A DNA stretch of 64,000 nucleotides from Vanrija pseudolonga (lineage: Eukaryota > Basidiomycota > Tremellomycetes > Trichosporonales > Trichosporonaceae), in assembly GCF_020906515.1 (NCBI RefSeq), contig NC_085849.1:1674001-1738000 (forward strand), given 5' to 3'. Both the position numbers and the translations under genes were made by a program. The notes below the pieces were generated by a model. The model made no database searches. It was not told the origin of the DNA and saw only the letters and a list, made by a program, of their open reading frames with translations. Positions within the stretch are counted from its first letter, which is position 1. Every line of letters begins with the position of its first letter. Shown piece by piece: positions 11,941 to 22,607 of this stretch.

Positions 11941-13403
11941 TCATCTGACCTCTACAATGTCGCCGTTCTCCACGTCGAGCTCCTCGAGCGTCGTGGTCGG
12001 CTCGACCGCCTCGCCGTCCCACCACAGCGAGAGGCCAATCTCGGCAATGCCAGACTTGCTGCAATAGTACTTGAGAATCGTGGATGCCGGGGTTGTGACC
12101 TTGGTCGCGAAGCGGATTTCATCGCCCTTTGCCCCACGCACAATGATACGCACACGTTGCGTCTCATCCGCTGGCGGCGCGGGGGCTTCTTTGCTCGCCC
12201 CGGCGCCACTCGTATCTGGCGAGCCAGAGGTGACTCGGCGTGGCGTGCCGTCGTTATCGGCATTGTCGTCCGCCGCATCCTCTCTGCTCTCCACGCCCAA
12301 CAAACGCGCCTGGTCTGCCTTGCGCTGGCGCTCGAGCTTGTCCCATGTGGCCCGTTCGTATCCCGCTGTTCGAGTTAGCACACCCCTCGGCGAGCCGTAC
12401 GCACAAAACTCGGCCGATTCGAAGATGCCCAACTGCAGCAGGGTTTGTGACGTGGCAAAGATCCTCCGGCCGTTGTACGTGACCAGGATCTCCTCAGGCA
12501 ACTTGTTCACTCTGTCGGCGAGGACCTTGATGAGTGCGGACACTGTCTCATTCTGCCCCATCAGCACACCAGCTCCCTCCCCAGCCACAAGACTAACCCG
12601 GCGCGCCTGAATGATTCTTGCGCGCTCATACCCGCGAATAGCGTTTATGCTCGCATCCGTGTAACGATCGGGGTCGGCCACCATGCGCACCGTCACTTGC
12701 ACCACTGGGCTCGAGTCGGCGGGGCGCTTCGGCGTCGCGGGTGTTGGCTGGGGCTCAGGCGAATCGAGTACCTCCTCTGGGGCCTGAAATGTCGCACTGG
12801 GATTGGGTCAGCGGGCGTTGCACATATGCCACTCACTCAAGATCGCGTGCTAGCGCCGCCCGCGTCTCCTCGTCAATCTCGGGCGGCGGCGTGAGCTTCA
12901 CCCGTGGTCTCCGCTCCTTCGACGCTCTGGCTCCTCCAGCAGGGGCTGACTCCTCGTCTGATGACGACACAAGCGAGCTGGAGTTGTCAGTGACACATGG
13001 GACGGAGACACTTACAGAATGTCACTCGCCTGAGTGCTCGCCCCGCGCCCACTGCGGTCGTCGGTCCCTGCGCGTGCACTCTTTCTGCTCTGAGCTTGCT
13101 GGGAGTGCTCTCTGCGAGTCCACTCTGGTAATGTGGGCTTTGGGGTTGGCTTTAATCTGCGCCTCTTCTTCTTCTTCTTCTTAGCCCCCTCGGCTTCCTC
13201 ATCGTCATCGTCGTCGTCGTTGCCATCCGAGCTGATGTATTCTGGTGACGGGGCACGCACACGAATGGCTGGAGGGTCAGCGGCAATGATGGAGGAGGAA
13301 GACACGCACGCGCAAGCCGTCGCTTGACGGTGAAGAAGTCGGTGTCGCTGTCCGTATCTGACAGCTCGACGGGGTCCTCCTCCTTTCCCTTGCCCTTGGA
13401 CAT
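11941..13403 (-). CDS. Rad60/Esc2/NIP45-like protein with SUMO-like domain
   Basis: Member of the RENi family (Rad60, Esc2, NIP45), nuclear proteins with C-terminal SUMO-like domains that act with SUMO E2/E3 in genome stability. About 430 aa over roughly five exons; ATG at 13403. The N-terminus is acidic and phospho/SIM-like (DPVELSDTDSDTDFF), then a D/E run and a K/R run (GAKKKKKKRRRLKP). The middle contains TPPPEIDEETRAALARDLE. A first degenerate ubiquitin-like segment (VVQVTVRMVADP ... EEILVTYNGRRIFATSQTL) is followed by a coiled stretch (YERATWDKLERQRKADQARL). The last about 75 residues are a clear SUMO-like fold: RVRIIVRGAKGDEIRFATKV ... LWWDGEAVEPTTTLEELDVE ... GDIVEVR*. No C-terminal Gly-Gly is present, typical of the family, so the domain is not conjugated. 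The intron inside AEF|SGYERATW uses donor GTGCGTACGG. Confidence 0.8.
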
Positions 13404-13882
13404 GTTGAGGGTGAGAGTGAGAGTGAGAGTTGGGCGCAAACTCGGTTGCTCGAGTGGGAAGGTTGTTGTTGACAAAAGGCCTGGACCGAATTGTGTTGGG
13501 TCGATTTGCCGCCGCTGATACCACTGATGACCGTAGATCGAAATGGTAATGTCGTGCGCCATTTGACCCTTATCCGTTAATCAACCACATCCTAATCAAC
13601 ATTACAAAATCGTTTATTAGCTCGTGCCTGGGGGTTGCTGACATTGACATTGCGACGTCGACCAACCATCTCCTGGCGACTGTCTTTTTGCAGTGAAACA
13701 CCTCGTCATTGCCATCAACTGGACCATCTTACTGCCTGCTGCCTGTCTGCTTACCCCGCACCTCGACCCCGCACACACACACACCACACACACACACACA
13801 CACTCACACTGCAGCTGCTGCACCGCCGCCGCCGCCGCCGGACACATAGCAAAACATCTTGACACACACACTCTCTTTCAAC
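13404..13882. other. divergent promoter region with CA repeat
   Basis: Space between two diverging genes (Rad60-like on -, DUF836 on +). It holds a CA/CAC-rich tract just upstream of the plus-strand start and an AT-richer segment near 13565-13620. No gene is seen. Confidence 0.5.
13772..13808. repeat. CA dinucleotide repeat
   Basis: CA tract interrupted once by CC and once by TC, in the leader of the DUF836 gene about 75 bp before its ATG. Followed closely by a CCG run (about 13826-13840). Confidence 0.85.
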
Positions 13883-14244
13883 ATGCCAAAACTTCCACTC
13901 CCCCGCCTCACGCTCTTCACTGGGCAGCACTGCTCCCTTTGCGAGGTAGCCAAGCAAGAGCTTGCAGTGCTCCGCCAGACCCACCCCTTCGACATCACCA
14001 TCTGGGATATTCGTTCCCCGCCGCCGTCTGCCAGCGAGGCCGACGCGCACCGCTGGCGCAGGGCGTACCAGTACGACATTGTACGTCCACCACGACGCTC
14101 ACCGCTGACTCTGCCCAGCCCGTACTCCATCTCGACGACACCTTGCTCCAGAAGCACCGCATAGACTCGGTCGCCCTACAAAGCGCACTGGAGAAATGGA
14201 GCGCAGCACGGCGTCTGGAGGAGACGCAGGAGCGCCAGGAGTAG
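13883..14244 (+). CDS. DUF836 glutaredoxin-like protein
   Basis: Small thioredoxin-fold protein of the DUF836 (glutaredoxin-like, YDR286C-type) family. About 107 aa in two exons. The N-terminal strand and active-site segment are LTLFTGQHCSLCEVAKQEL, with a CxxC pair (Cys-Ser-Leu-Cys) at residues about 17-20. The single intron (donor GTACGTCC, acceptor CTGCCCAG, about 39 nt) falls after YQYDI and joins to PVLHLDDTLLQKHRID, which supplies the cis-proline strand expected after the helix. The C-terminus is LEKWSAARRLEETQERQE*. Likely a soluble or mitochondrial thiol-redox protein of unknown substrate. Its last 49 nt overlap, in another frame, the apparent start of the following CCHC gene. Confidence 0.8.
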
Positions 14245-15421
14245 AGGGGCCAGCCCGCCCCTACGTGCCCACAGCCTACAAGCCCTACCGGTCCCTGCTC
14301 GCCAACATGGCCGACTTCGTCCTCGACCCGACCGAGCACTCCCGCGTCTTCCTCCCTCCGCGAGAGGGGCCGCCGCGCCCTCCCTGGCGCCGCAAGGTCG
14401 GCCAGCTCTGGTTCGAAGGGATCATCCCGGACCTCAAGTTTGCCACCGTTGCCGAGGAGGACGAGTACGCCGCGACACAAGAGCGGGCGTGGGCGGCTGC
14501 GGCCGACCCCCAGGACTGGGAAGAGGTCCTCAACAACATTGACGAATCCGGGCCACCCGAGAAGCTGTACACAATTGACAGCTACGCCCGCCGTGGGCCC
14601 ATGACCAGGGAGGAAGAGGCCGCGCTCCAACCCGACCCAGCTCAGAAGAAGCAGTCGAAGTCAAACAAGCGCGCCGCAAAGCGGAGGATCGAGAAGGCTG
14701 CTGCTGCCAATGCTGCTGCGACCAAGGAGGCCGGTGTTGCCAAGGATTCTGCTGCTGCTGCCAAGGATGCCGCCGCCGAGGCCGCTTCTGCCAAGGCCGC
14801 TGAGGCTCAGCGCAGGCAGGACAAGGCAGACCGCAAGGCGGCTAATAAGGCCGCTGACGAGCAGCGCAGGAAGGAGAAGGCGGAGCGCAAGGCTGCTTCC
14901 GCGAAAGCCGAAGAGCAACGTCGCAAGGATAAGGAGGCGCGCCGGCAGCAGGCGGAGGAGGACAAGAAGGTGGCCAAGCGGCATATGTGAGCGCCAGTTT
15001 AGTTGCGAGCTGACAGGACAGGCAGTGCTTCAACTGTAGTGAAGTTGGACACCACCTCAACCACTGCCCCAAGCCGATCGACATCGATGCCGTGGAGGCG
15101 AACAAGAAGGCGAGGTCGCAGAGTGGCGGCATCAAGAAGGGCAAGCACGAGCAAAGCACCGCATCCCAAGCGGCGACGGAACGGAACGAGCCGTTGGGCA
15201 GCGATGACGATCCTCGCTCGCTCGCGCACAGCACCAGTATTGCTGGCCCCTCGTCTGGGAGTCCAAGCAACCGCCTGAAGATCGACCAGGGCGAGTCGAA
15301 GCCGAGCGGAGCCCTCTCCTCTCTTCCAACCAGCGGCACGTCCGACACTCCTGCCACGAGCACCACCCCTCCCGTCACCAAACCTGCACGCCGCTTCCCC
15401 ACCTGGAAGACAGCCAACTAG
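14196..15421 (+). CDS. CCHC zinc-knuckle protein
   Basis: Two exons, up to 396 aa. A 5' region of about 150 residues (AYKPYRSLLANMADFVLDPT ... LWFEGIIPDLKFATVAEEDE) is of no recognised family. It is followed by a long charged Ala/Lys/Glu/Arg helix, likely coiled coil, residues about 150-265. An intron (donor GTGAGCGC, acceptor CAGGACAG) splits HM|QCFNCSEVGHHLNHCPK, whose C-x2-C-x4-H-x4-C spacing is a perfect zinc knuckle, so it probably binds single-stranded RNA or DNA. The tail is Ser/Thr-rich, ending RRFPTWKTAN*. The start is uncertain: ATG 14196 lies inside the DUF836 gene, while ATG 14308 (MADFVLDPTE) would avoid the overlap. The upstream segment YVPTAYKPYRSLLAN looks protein-like, so I kept the longer form. 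Confidence 0.65.
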
Positions 15422-15571
15422 TGTCTCATCCCCGTCCAACCCCAAGTCCCTTGTCCACGAGAATCGCCACACCCAAGGACTCGCTCATAACCCACTCCTG
15501 TATTGTCATAGCCACACTGTCCTTGTCTACCACGCCACCATGTCAATTGTACGACACACACATGCATATAT

Positions 15572-18064
15572 CTACACCTGTCCAACCTGGTGGATCGTCT
15601 CGCTGCCCTTCGTCCCCTCGAGGTTCTCGAGGTAGTCCCGGATCCACTGCTCGCGGACCTCGGGGATGTGGTCAAACTGACGGTATCGCTTGTCCCTCCG
15701 CAGGACCGACTTGATCTCAGCGAGGTCAATCTGGCCCGCGAGCTTTGTAATGTCGGCGTCACCGCCCTCGCCGATGCCGTCGCCCTCGTCGCCCTCGTCG
15801 AGCTCCTTGACGGCCGCGGCGGCCTCGTCCGTGACCTTGTTGCGCATGCGGCCCCAGAAGTCGACGAAAGTGTTCTCGCCCAGTAGCGCGTCAAACTCGC
15901 GCCGCGCCTCAGCCTCCCGCGCACGCTGCCACGCGTCGAACCGGTCCTCGAGCGCACCGCTGTCGAGCCCGAGGCGCGCGACAAGCGGGTCCTCCGCGAT
16001 CTTGTCGTAGATCGCGCTGAAGTCGGTGTCGAGCTCGGTCGCGTGCGTGGCGAACAGCTTGTGCAGCGCGTTGGACTTGCTGCTCCCCAGCTGCGCGATA
16101 CGCGCCTCGAACAACCGCTGTTTGTCGCCTGGTCGTAGAGCCGGGGGGTTGAAGCGAGGGTCCTTCGACAAGAGCTGTCGCGCCTCGTCCCAAGTCATCT
16201 GGGCGTCAGTTAAGGGTCTGTGTGGCCAACTCACGGTGTGATCCCGAACCACGTCGGTAAGAAGGCTGCCAAACACACGCTCGCCCTCCTCGCGGTTCGC
16301 GCCAGTGCGGCTCTTGTCGACGTCCTCGCTGACCTTGGACTGGTGCTCGCGGACCTTGGACTCGCGGTCGCGAAGGCTGGCCTGTTGGCGCTCCTTCCGC
16401 TCGCGGATCTTGCGCTCAGCTGCCTCCTCGGCCGTCTCGGGCTTGCCGCCGCCCTCGGCAAGCTTCTTGACGTGCGATGCGAACAGCTCGGCGCGGAGCG
16501 ACGACGACCCAACGGCATCGTACCGCCGGTCACTGGCCACGAGCTTCTTGACGGCAGCCCAGCCCGAGTCGGGACCGATCTCCTCCGTCTCCTTGAGCAG
16601 CTCGTAAAAGTCGGCCTCGGCAATCTTGGCGTCGGCACGCTTGCGCTCGCCCAGCTCGCGGAGATGGACCTTGAACGCCTTTTCGCGGTCGCGGTCGTCT
16701 CGTCCAAACGAGTAGAACCGGCGGTCCTTCTTCCACTGCCGCTTGAACTCGTCGAACCGCGTGCGCGTGCTCGTCACCTCATCGCGCATCAGGGCACGGA
16801 AGTCGCGTTCCGGGTCCGCCTTCTTTTCCGTCGTCGTGCCAGCCGAGTGCTTGCCCAGACGGCGAGCACGACCAGCCTCGCGGCAGTACTCCTCGTACGC
16901 CTCACGCCGGTCCTTCTCGCTGTTGAGGAGGACGTAGCGAGGGTCGTTGATGAACGACGGCAGCGCCTGGTCCCATGGAGCAAACGGCGAGATGTTCTTC
17001 TCCATCAGGAGCGCCTGGGGAGTCAGCTGTGTTCCATGCCTCCAAAGCTCACCTTGAACAGAGCGCGTCCCTCGGCCTCGGACACCTTGACCTTTTCGGG
17101 CGCGGCGAACACCTTCTTGGCCGCCTCCTCTTCCCTCTTCTTGCCTTCCTCCTCCTCCTTGGCAGCCTGGTCTGCTGCCGCCTTGTCTGCTGTAGCAAAC
17201 TCGGCAGCGACCGCCTTCATCCAAGCCTCCTCGTCCTCCTGACCGGCGGGTTCGAACTGCTCCTCGTCCGTCTTCTGCTGTTTGGGCTTGGGAGCCTCTC
17301 CCGCATCGGCAGCCTTGCGCTTGCGCTCCTCCTTCTCCTTGGCCTTGCGTTTCCGCTCCTCCTCGACTTCGGCGCGCGCACGCTCCTGCTCCCGGAGTCG
17401 CTCCAGGCGCTCCTCCTTGGCCTTCTCCTCCTTCTCGGCCCGCTCAGTCTCCTCGAGTGCCGCAACTGCCTCGGCAATCTCATCTGGCACGGTCCACTCG
17501 GAGCGCTTGCTCTCCTTGTGGAAGTAGAAGACGTTGCCCTCGTTGGTGGTCACGCGCGTCCACTCGGTACCCGGGACGGGGACCTTGTTCTTGGGCTTCT
17601 CCTTCTTCTTCTTCTTGTCCTTCTCTGCAGGTGCAGCAGCGGGCGCGGCAGCGGCTCCAGGAGGAAGAATAGTGGGACGCGTGTATGTCGACTCTTTGGT
17701 GGTCGAGTTGTAGAAGTAGGGCGTCACGCCGTCCGGAGCTGCCGTGTCAGCCAGGGGATCAAGCTTCCAGCAACTCACCTCGGTGCTCGCTCCATCCTGG
17801 AGGGAGAGGAGGAGGAAAGTTGGGCATCGCGTGTGGGGGGAGAGCGCTGGGCGGGACAGAGAAGCCCGGGTATCCTTGAACAGGGACGCTGTAAGCTGCT
17901 GGGCCGCTGGGGGAAAGGTCAGCGGTCGTTTTGCAAGGCTTCCGGCGAGGAGCTCACCCAGCTGGCGGTCCTGGCGGCACGCGCCCTCCTGATGCACCAG
18001 GGGGTCCTCCTGGAGGTGGTCCTGGTGGTGCGCGACCGGCTCCAGCTCCAGCTCCGCTCGACAT
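15572..18064 (-). CDS. TCERG1/CA150-like WW and FF domain protein
   Basis: Homologue of transcription elongation regulator 1 (CA150; fission yeast Dre4, budding yeast Urn1 relatives), which couples RNA polymerase II CTD to the spliceosome. About 740 aa; ATG at 18064. A Gly/Pro-rich leader (PPGPPPGGPPGASGG) and YSVPVQGYPGFSVPPSA precede WW1 (PPGWSEHRAPDGVTPYFYN), completed across an intron with donor GTGAGTTG. WW2 is TEWTRVTTNEGNVFYFHKES. Next comes a long charged helix (about 200 residues). Then about six FF-type repeats, e.g. FAPWDQALPSFINDPRYVLL, FDEFKRQWKKDRRFYSFGRD, GWAAVKKLVASDRRYDAVGS, MTWDEARQLLSKDPRFNPPA and IKSVLRRDKRYRQFDHIPEV. It ends ETIHQVGQV*. Domain order and count match the family well. 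It is convergent with the CCHC gene (150 bp gap) and sits downstream of cactin on the same strand. Confidence 0.88.
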
Positions 18065-18268
18065 GGTGTTGTGATGGATGGTGGAAAATGTCAAAGTGAC
18101 GACAATGTGTCCATCGCGACTTTGCTGTTTTGAGTGGCCAACATTCAGGGACTGAAGCGGGTGGAGGTGGTACACTGCAACAACCCTCCGCCTGGCCACA
18201 CTTGTGACTGCTACTACTACATGCATATGACTACTGCAATAGGATACAGAGCAACCTGTCCAACTCTT

Positions 18269-20854
18269 CTACTTCTTGTAGAACTGCCTGCTGAAGTTGA
18301 AGTACACTGCGAGTTGTTAGCCTACGTAGAGCATGTTCCAACTCACGCTGCAGGACGCCGCGGTCAAAGTTGCTCTTGTAACCCTTGCGATGCGAGTACT
18401 CCCATGGACGGCGTACGATGCGGAATGCAATGTCCTCGTAGGGTGGTCCAGCGGAGAACACAATGATCTGTGTCTCTGGGTCCTCGGGGATTCGTTTGAT
18501 GGCGTAGGATGGGGCCTTGGACTTGTCACTGGCGAATGTCAGCAGTCGTCAGCGGCGAGTCACTTACATGAGGTCGGGGTAGAAGATGTTAAACTTGTAG
18601 CCCTGCACGACCTTGGGCGGGGGGTTGTCTGTGTCGTAGTGTGTTTGGTTGTACTTTGTCCACTCGTAACCAGTGTGCACACGGTTGAAGTAGCGCGGCT
18701 TTCGGGGGCGGAACCTGTCGCTCCAGTCGTACGTGACTGGCAGGGCGTCGTCGAAGTCGTCGGCAAGGTCGCCCTCCATCTCCTCCTCGCTCTCACTGTC
18801 TCCCCAGTCCTTGGGCTCATGCTCGGCAGCAGCACGCCACTCGAGCTCGGCGGCCAGATCGTTGTCGATCGGGCGAGGAGCCACCTCGCGCTCAGTCGTC
18901 GCGGTTGTGTGCGCCATTGAGCGGGGAACAAACGACTCGGCAGAAATGGTGTGGCGGGCTTTGAACTGAGGGCGTCAGAGGATAGGAGGTAGAGAGACAC
19001 TTACCAAAGCGCGGAGCTCGTCCTCCTCGTTGACAACTGGGAGCCGTCGCTGGTTCTCGTCCAGTCTCGACATGTCGAGGGGCGCCGGGCTCATGTCGCG
19101 AGAGTATTCCTCCACATAGTCGTCCTCCTCGCCGTCCTCGTCGTCCTCTGGCGCGACCCCCTCGGCGTGCATGTCGCCGCCAAATGCGCCGGCCTGGGCC
19201 TCGGACGAGCCAGCAACAACGCCACCGAGCTCGGCCTGAACACGTGCGGCATCTTCGCGCTGTCGCTTCTTGAACTGCTCAAGGCGGTTACGGAGAACAA
19301 TCTCGTGGATCGAGTTGAGCTTGGCCTGCAGGCGTCAGATTCGGCCTCCATCGCCACTCACAATCGCCTTCTCCACATGGATCTTCTTCAGCACCAGGTC
19401 CCAGAACTCTCCGTCCACCGGCTGGCCGCTGTTCAACATGTTGTGGGTCTTGGTCTCGAGCTCATTCAGCCGTTGCAGACTCAGCCCCGAAACAATCTTG
19501 CCCGCAGACTCGTCGACGTCCTTGTTGTACAGCCGCCCGCCAATGGCATGGTCGGGGTCCCGCAGCTGCTCCAGGTGGTACTGGCACACGACCTGCATGG
19601 CCTGCTTGGTCAGCATCACGTCGTCGTGCACTCGCAACTCACCTCCCAGAACTCGATGTTGACCGGCGACGCCTCGAGGGAAACATACATCTTGATGTCC
19701 TCCTCGAGCTCGACCATGTCTTCCTGTGTGAGATTCTGTCTCAGTCAGCGCAGCTCGCTTAAGGCCACCCACATCGAAGATCTTCCACGGCTCATCGATC
19801 TCAAACTCGAACCCGGCATCAGCCCAGCCCCAGCCTTCTTCCTCTTCCTCGCGCTCGATCTCAGCACGGTGGGGGTTGTTGGTGAGAGCGCCGATGGCCG
19901 AGGTCGTTCGGCCCAGCGCCTGAGCATCGGCAAATCGCAGGTTGATGGCCAGGAAATCGATCGCTTTGCCGCGCTTCATGCGGAGGCGGATACCGGCACG
20001 CCGGCGGCTCTGCTCGAGCTGGAACGAGCCTTCCTTTGCGTGCCACTCGGCCATTGCCGCGTCCTCAGCCAGCACACGCATGCGCGCCTCCTCCTCCTCG
20101 CGGAGCTGCATCTGAACCTCGCGCTCAGCACGCTTCTTGTTGAGCTTTTCCAGCTCCTCCTTGGCCTCGAGTCGTCGCTTTGCGTCCTTGCGCGCAATCT
20201 CCTCGGTCGTCAGGCCTGCCTTCTTCTCCTTCTCGCGCTTCTTGTGCCACTGGAACTGTTCGCCAAGGTTGGCGTCGTGGAACGGGTTGTCGACCGCCGA
20301 GTACATTGATAGCTCGGTGAGCTTGCGCGAGTGCTCCAGCTCGGCCTCGCGCTTTGCCGCTTCCTTTGCCGCCCGCTTGGCCTCCTTGCGCTTCTGGCGC
20401 TCAGAGGGAGAACGGCTTCGTGAGCTGTAAGACGAGTCAGCAACTGCCCAGCGGCGCCATCACCGTATGCTTACTCTCGTTCCCGTTCGCGCCTCCTCTC
20501 GCGGTCCTTCCTGCGCTCCCTCCTCTCCCTGTCTGATTCGTCGTCCGAGTCGTCTCGTCGACGCCGCTCTTTGTCTTTCCTCCGCTCGCGGTCGTCGTCG
20601 TCATCGTAACGACCGCGGTCTCGATCTCTCCTCCGGCGGTCGCCATCGCGGTCTCGGTCGCGACCGTACTTGTCGTCCCGGCTTGATCGGTCGCGCTCAC
20701 GATCACGGTCGCGGTCACGGTCGTCGCGACCAGCTTTCGAGCCGGATGCGCGGTCGTCGTAGTCCCGGTCACGCTTGCGGTCTCGCTCACGCTCGCGGTC
20801 TTTCACCTTCTCCCGGTCATAGTCTCGACGGTCGGGATCGGGTGACCGCGGCAT
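18269..20854 (-). CDS. cactin, spliceosome-associated protein
   Basis: Cactin (fission yeast Cay1), a conserved nuclear protein that associates with the spliceosome and is needed for accurate splicing. About 720 aa; ATG at 20854. Residues 1-127 are an Arg/Asp/Glu/Lys-rich 'RD' tail (MPRSPDPDRRDYDREKVKDR). Then comes FHDANLGEQFQWHKKREKEK and a coiled-coil stretch. The mid domain follows (RGKAIDFLAINLRFADAQAL; DEPWKIFD|NLTQEDMVELEED), then SINRLE-like heptads, and acidic DDEDGEEDDYVEEYSRDMSP. The diagnostic C-terminal cactin domain is YKFNIFYPDL ... AGPPYEDIAFRIVRRPWEY ... YKSNFDRGVLQLYFNFSRQF, ending YKK*. The last exon is only about 35 nt (acceptor CTCGCAG), joined after GVLQ. At least six short introns. 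Very confident family call. Confidence 0.92.
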
Positions 20855-21589
20855 TGCGGCAGACAGGTGGCGAAGCTTAAAAATGAAGGGCCGCTGGAAG
20901 GAGAGCTGTTGACTTTGTTTGCTGAATCGTTGTGGTGGAGGTGGTGGAAGTTATGTCAGTCCCTGTCGACTACCATTTGAAAAGTAGTAGTCGCAAGACT
21001 AATCCAATTACAATTGACAAGATTAATATATTCAATTGCAATTGCAGCCGGAACCAAAAAGAGAACCCCTCGGATCCCCCCGACCTAGGCTTACGAGCTA
21101 CTGGCACTCATATCATGGCGAACGAATGACGGCTAACTCAGCAGATCTAAGCTCGATCCGGCGTTACTCGGAATCGAACACTACTCGGTTTGGTATGGTA
21201 TATTGGTATACGAGCACTTGTCAACAACTTGACGGCTACGCAACCCCAGAGCGTGCTTCACGGCAAGGGTCACTTGCATATAACCACACCGATTCATACC
21301 TCCACCTCCATTGCAACAACACTGCAACCAGCACCTGTGCATCAACCATCACTCCATGCGCAAGCACTCCACTTCACCAGCGTTGCACCAACACGGCAAG
21401 TGTTGATAATCGTACACAGAAGGTACTGGTAATCGTCGATCGTCGAGATGGTTGGGCCAGTTATCCCAACACATCCCAACAGCAAGCCAACTCCTTCGGC
21501 CATTTGAGCACACCACTGCATCCGCCCTCCACCTCCACCGTCCATCCTTGCAACACCGAACACATTATTTGTGCATCGACCATCCCTCC
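20855..21589. other. divergent promoter region
   Basis: Between cactin (-) and the SURP gene (+). It contains an AT-rich patch (about 20990-21050, including CAATTGCAATTG) and the upstream half of a dispersed duplication described separately. No exon is supported. Confidence 0.45.
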
Positions 21590-21602
21590 ATGGGCAAGCC
21601 TA
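21299..21602. repeat. dispersed direct duplication around the SURP start codon
   Basis: Two related segments, about 21299-21368 and about 21529-21602, both run CCTCCACCTCC...TTGCAACA...GTGCATC-ACCATC-CTCCATG-GCAAGC. The second copy contains the SURP gene's ATG (21590); the first has an ATG at the equivalent place that leads nowhere. Between them lies a second short tandem similarity (ATAATCGTA/GTAATCGTC). Direct duplication by eye; spacing about 230 bp. Confidence 0.6.
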
Positions 21603-22607
21603 AACGCCATCGCCCAGGCGACAGCCGGCATGCAGGCGACAGGCGACACTGGGACGACGACCGCGACAACCACAAGCCTGCGCCGGCCTTCCCCCCAAGC
21701 GCATACATACGTGGGTATGAAGCCGAGCTCCTTCGGCCCGACGGTTTGTCGCACCCACCGCGTCTGATCAAGCGCGAGAGCGGTGACCCGTCCGAGCCCG
21801 AAGTCTGGGCCGACCGGTATGTTGATGCTGTCTGAACGCCATTGACACCCAGCCACGACATCCTGCACCTCGTCGCTTCGCTTCCCCGCGCACGGCCCCC
21901 CTCGCCGACTGGCTCGCTGTCCAGCTCGTGGTCGCTCCCAACGGACGCGGAGGAGATGTTCGACGTCTCGGGCGACGAGGAGATCGCTGCGCACGATACA
22001 GCGCGGCGCAAGCTCCTCGTCGAGGCGCTGCGTGAAGAGCGGTTACGCGAGCGTGAGCGAGAAGACCGCGAAGCCAAGGAGACCGAGGAGCGGGCCAAGC
22101 GGGAGCGAGATAACGCAGAGGTTAGTGGCCTGGGTTTCCACCGGAGACAGCGACAGGAGCTCACGCGCCGTGCAGCCCCCAGCAGACGTCCTCAAGCTCA
22201 TGACCCACACGGCCAAGTCGCTGGCCGCGTCGCCCAACCCCGCCATGCTCGAGATGCGCATCGTGACCCGCCACGCGTCAGACGCACGGTTCGCCTTCCT
22301 CCGTGCAGGTGGGCCATGGAGCGGGGCGTGGAGCCGCGTGCGTGCGCAGGAAGGTGTCGCGCCTGCTCCAGGAGCTCTGGGGGCCGGGCGAGCGGCTGAC
22401 GCGAAGCCCAAGCCGCCGGTGTCTGCCGCTGCCAAGGGTATCGGGCTGCCGTCTGCTAGCATGGGCGGACTCATGGGCGGATATGGCAGCGACAGTGATG
22501 CCGAGTCGGACCACTCGGCGGACGAGATCCCAGACTCGCCGCACGACGACCCGCCACCTCCGCCGCCTGGCAGCCCGCCGCCCAGCCCGCCACCGTCACC
22601 TCCATAG
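21590..22607 (+). CDS. SURP (SWAP)-domain protein, probable splicing factor
   Basis: Three exons, about 305 aa. ATG at 21590 opens MGKPKRHRPGDSRH. Exon 1 ends at VWADR and is joined by a 36-nt intron (donor GTATGTTG, acceptor CACCCAG) to HDILHLVASLPRARPPSPTG. A charged helix follows (EERLREREREDREAKETEER). After an intron (donor GTTAGTGG) comes VLKLMTHTAKSLAASPNPAM then LEMRIVTRHASDARFAFLR. Its pattern of helix, non-polar 'A..va.np..lE..i..rh..d.rFaFL' fits a SURP/SWAP module, found in SF3A1, SWAP and CHERP. Residues 20 onward of the tail include GYGSDSDAESDHSADEIPD and a Pro/Ser stretch to the stop. The equivalent position lacks the usual YY after the FL, so this is a divergent SURP. A role in splicing is inferred from the domain. 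Confidence 0.6.
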
